Assembly (NCBI GenBank): GCA_024278215.1 | Contig: JAJRTR010000055.1 | Span: 1-33,076, forward strand | Source: a bacterium | GTDB taxonomy: Bacteria; UBP15; UBA6099; JAJRTR01 | Direction: 5' to 3' | Length of the DNA: 33,076 nucleotides | In this document: positions 31,034 through 33,076 of the stretch, in pieces | Position numbering within the stretch: position 1 is the stretch's first letter | Layout of the letters: each line of letters opens with the position of its first letter | Notes under the pieces: model-generated | What the model was told of the DNA's origin: nothing | Database searches by the model: none | The model's input: only the letters and a program-made list of their open reading frames with translations | Translations under genes and position numbers: made by a program

Positions 31034-32287
31034 TTATTTCTCACCTCTCAAGTCTCCCGAAGGTTCGTTATCCTCATTCCTGTTTCGCACCTTGCTGTAG
31101 GCGGCTTTCATTATCTCGGAGAGTTTTTCAATATTCACAGGCTTTTCCAGGTAGGCGAATGCGCCCAGCTCCCCGGCAAGTTCCCTGTCTTTTTCCGTGC
31201 CATGTCCCGTCAGGATTATAACCTCGATTTCAGGATGTTCGATTTTGAGCTTACGCAACACATCAATACCATCGATGCCGGGCATGCGCAGGTCCAGCAA
31301 CATGACTTCAGGCTCGTCGGTTTCGATCATGGACAGGGCCTGCTCTCCGTTCTGTGCCATAGCAGTGCCGAAGTCTCTCATCTGCAACCGCTCGGATAAT
31401 GTCTCCACGAACTGGGCTTCGTCGTCGACAAGCAGGACTTTCTGTGGAAGTTCGAAACTCTGCCTGCGGTAGATATCTGCTTTGTGAAAGCCGGGGCCTA
31501 CCTTGCAGCTTACCGTTTCGACGCCCGCCACACGGGATGCGATATCACACAATTCCCTTTTAATGTGTTCCAGACGCAGGACACGCTTGTTTATGATTAT
31601 TGTAACATTGCCGTTTTCGCAGTCGACGTCGGTGTCGAGATGTCCCTCCAGCGCAAGTTCCACATGCACATTTGACGCAAGTACAAAATCTTCCATGGCT
31701 TTTTGCGACTCACTTGTAGTTTTTACAACATTTTTCAGCGCGTTTTCGCATATTATATCAACAGCTTCAGCTATGGACTTCTTGTGCATTGGCAGTTTGA
31801 CGTCATAGAGGCTGCTGTCCCATGGACTTTTCCCGTGCAATTCCTGCGACCAGTTCGCGGCTTCAAGATCATCTTTTCGGACAGCGCGTTCGGCTTCCTT
31901 CACGGATTTATACTTTCCACACTCCACTGCCGACGATATTCTGAAGTCGCGTGACGCTGTGATACATACCCTCAGAATATGGCTTATATTTTCTGGTGCG
32001 AGCAGAGCTGGAAAACCGGCGAATACGATGTCGTCCCGGCTAAGATATTCGGCAAGGGCCGCTTTGATGTAAATAATATTCCGTTCTTTTTCACGCGTGA
32101 ATGGATTGAAAACCGATACCGGGCCGTGCATGGTACGCATGAGTTTTTCTGTTGTAACATTGAACCGCTTCGCGGCAAGGGCCAGAACCTCCGCACTCGC
32201 AGCGTCATATCCCAGCCTGTGGGCCACCCTGTCGGCAATCTTTTCTTCATTACTGTTTGATGCACTGAAAATCGTGATAATTGACAT
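31034..32287 (-). CDS. Cytidylate-kinase-like / BON / receiver fusion protein (receiver 1 of the cassette)
   Basis: Encodes 417 residues. Residues 1-190 resemble the cytidylate-kinase-like family (RVAHRLGYDAASAEVLALAAKRF, IVFAGFPALL, HILRVCITAS), but the nucleotide loop reads FSASNSNEEK instead of a Gly-rich P-loop, so kinase activity is doubtful. Residues about 198-268 look like a BON domain (VHVELALEGHLDTDVDCENG and IASRVAGVETVSCKV). Residues 283-400 are a full receiver with D288-D289, phosphoacceptor D332 (LLDLRMPG), LTGHG and LEKP. The end is a charged tail. GAGGAG precedes the ATG by 5 bases. First gene of the cassette; R1 copy 5 lies 93 bases upstream. It may sense a nucleotide or ligand and receive phosphate from the kinase. 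Confidence 0.85.
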   Translation of the reverse strand: MSIITIFSASNSNEEKIADRVAHRLGYDAASAEVLALAAKRFNVTTEKLMRTMHGPVSVFNPFTREKERNIIYIKAALAEYLSRDDIVFAGFPALLAPENISHILRVCITASRDFRISSAVECGKYKSVKEAERAVRKDDLEAANWSQELHGKSPWDSSLYDVKLPMHKKSIAEAVDIICENALKNVVKTTSESQKAMEDFVLASNVHVELALEGHLDTDVDCENGNVTIIINKRVLRLEHIKRELCDIASRVAGVETVSCKVGPGFHKADIYRRQSFELPQKVLLVDDEAQFVETLSERLQMRDFGTAMAQNGEQALSMIETDEPEVMLLDLRMPGIDGIDVLRKLKIEHPEIEVIILTGHGTEKDRELAGELGAFAYLEKPVNIEKLSEIMKAAYSKVRNRNEDNEPSGDLRGEK

Positions 32288-32379
32288 ATCACTCCTCGCT
32301 TATGTTTTATTTCGACGCAGTTCTTGCGCTGTACAGCCTTTTTACTGCCTGCACTTTTTCTGCTTCTTCCACTCTTATT

Positions 32380-32557
32380 GAGCCAATTGCAAAATTCTAA
32401 TTCTGCTGCGGTCGGCTGCTATTGTCCATAGCTGCGTTGTCGGCGCGAAATCGTCATCGACGTACTCTACAAGTACGCCTGCGAGGATTTCACACCTGCG
32501 CCTTGCTCTGAACAATTTCGCTCGACCTCGCTACGAACATAATTTTGCAATTGGCTC
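32380..32557 (+). repeat. R1 MITE-like element, copy 5
   Basis: Full 178-bp copy with perfect 17-bp terminal inverted repeats (GAGCCAATTGCAAAATT and its reverse complement). Flanks TATT and GTGC show no target duplication. It sits between the divergent phosphorelay cassette and the secreted-protein gene at the right edge. Confidence 0.92.
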
Positions 32558-32689
32558 GTGCATTATAAACGTAACTATACGTATGAAATTCTAAATAATA
32601 GATGCTATAAACCCAATTTCATGACACTTACCGTAAAGGCAGTAATATAAATTATATGTTTATATTACATAAATATGTGTTATAATAGT

Positions 32690-32705
32690 ATATAGTGCAA
32701 TATAT
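32690..32705 (+). promoter_or_regulatory. 16-base upstream motif shared with 12672-12687
   Basis: ATATAGTGCAATATAT, identical to the site before the LRR gene, followed by TTACGTGTT within about 20 bases. A TATAAT lies just upstream (32681-32686). It is 171 bases before the gene start. Confidence 0.5.
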
Positions 32706-32876
32706 GTGCGCAAACGCCGATTTTACGTGTTTTATTGCGAGAAATCCGTTTTAAGCGTATGCGCTTGAGTTTTTACAGACAACTCCGAAAAATGACAATT
32801 ATAAAAAATGGGAAACGTTAAAAAGCATAGAATCCGCGTCAATATCGCGATTTTAAATATTCTCAAAAGGCTCCCG

Positions 32877-33076
32877 ATGAAACTTCTGTTTCGTGCCTGT
32901 ATCATGCTTTTCATAACTATGTGTTTTTCCCTGACGGCAGTGCCCCTTATCGGGGACGAGTTGCCGGGGACGTTCGATGCCGGCTGGAATCTCGTTTCCC
33001 TGCCGTTCGAACTTGACGGCGCAAATATATGCGAGGAATTCAGCGGAGCCACACTCGCGGCGCTGAGTCGCGGGAA
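32877..33076 (+). CDS. N-terminus of a secreted protein, cut by the window edge
   Basis: The first 66 codons are in the window and the frame is open to the edge. MKLLFRACIMLFITMCFSL is a signal peptide, followed by PLIGDELPGTFDAGWNLVSL. The 'AGWNLVSLPFE' phrase is common in large repeat-containing surface or exported proteins, where it opens a beta-rich domain. The function cannot be told from this fragment. The ribosome site (AAAAGG) is modest. Upstream it shares a 16-base motif with the LRR gene, and both genes lie downstream of an R1 copy in the same orientation. Confidence 0.7.
   Translation, partial: MKLLFRACIMLFITMCFSLTAVPLIGDELPGTFDAGWNLVSLPFELDGANICEEFSGATLAALSRG

Larger units (their letters stand above)
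32288..32876. other. Intergenic region between divergent genes, with R1 copy 5 and an AT-rich leader
   Basis: No gene seen. 32288-32379 is the leader of the phosphorelay cassette, then R1 copy 5 (32380-32557). From 32558 the DNA is very AT-rich with TATAAT (32681-32686), the shared 16-base motif (32690-32705) and a small AAGCG-TATG-CGCTT hairpin followed by GAGTTTTT (about 32752-32773) that could act as an attenuator. It ends with the AAAAGG ribosome site of the last gene. Confidence 0.6.

Overview
This is a chromosomal window from an uncultured or unfamiliar diderm (Gram-negative) bacterium. A signal-peptide-bearing TorF-like outer-membrane protein, a lipoprotein and several secreted proteins show the two-membrane envelope. 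Nothing here fixes the phylum: there is no rRNA, and no tRNA was seen. Base composition looks close to balanced, genes are moderately spaced, and the intergenic DNA is rich in dispersed repeats. I recognise 27 protein-coding genes, one of them cut by the right edge.

Layout. (1) 1-2481: a repeat copy, a TorF-like porin and a GH4 glycosidase. (2) 2482-6604: a degenerate HD-GYP protein, a zf-HC2 zinc-finger protein and two repeat-filled intergenic stretches. (3) 6605-11694: an intact M24 peptidase, an orphan XylF-like lipoprotein, a small protein with two four-Cys modules, and an M24-like pseudoenzyme paired with a DUF89 protein. (4) 11695-15662: a 1-kb gene-free repeat stretch, a secreted leucine-rich-repeat protein and an acetolactate-synthase-like ThDP enzyme. 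(5) 15842-22286: gamma-carbonic-anhydrase-like protein, GlcD-type oxidase and HIT protein in a row, then greA-lysS behind a near-consensus promoter on the other strand, then an FGGY sugar kinase. (6) 22495-27180: an unknown secreted protein, an orphan DNA methyltransferase, and UvrD/PcrA helicase preceded by a small membrane protein. (7) 27752-32287: a five-gene minus-strand phosphorelay cassette. (8) 32877 to the end: the start of a secreted protein.

The cassette encodes, in transcription order, a cytidylate-kinase-like/BON/receiver fusion, a membrane sensor kinase, a CheY-like receiver, a soluble histidine-phosphotransfer protein with a ruined ATPase lobe, and a second single-domain receiver. 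The three receivers resemble one another and none of the five proteins has a DNA-binding or enzymatic output domain that I can see. This is the most system-like part of the window.

The other prominent feature is non-coding. A 178-bp MITE-like element (R1) with 17-bp terminal inverted repeats occurs five times plus one decayed copy, and four further repeat families (R2-R5) occupy the intergenic regions. In three places a gene's stop codon lies in or directly against a repeat end. Two secreted-protein genes, each downstream of an R1 copy, share an exact 16-bp upstream motif. Repeat names R1-R5 are mine. Functional calls rest on motif recognition by eye, with no database search.
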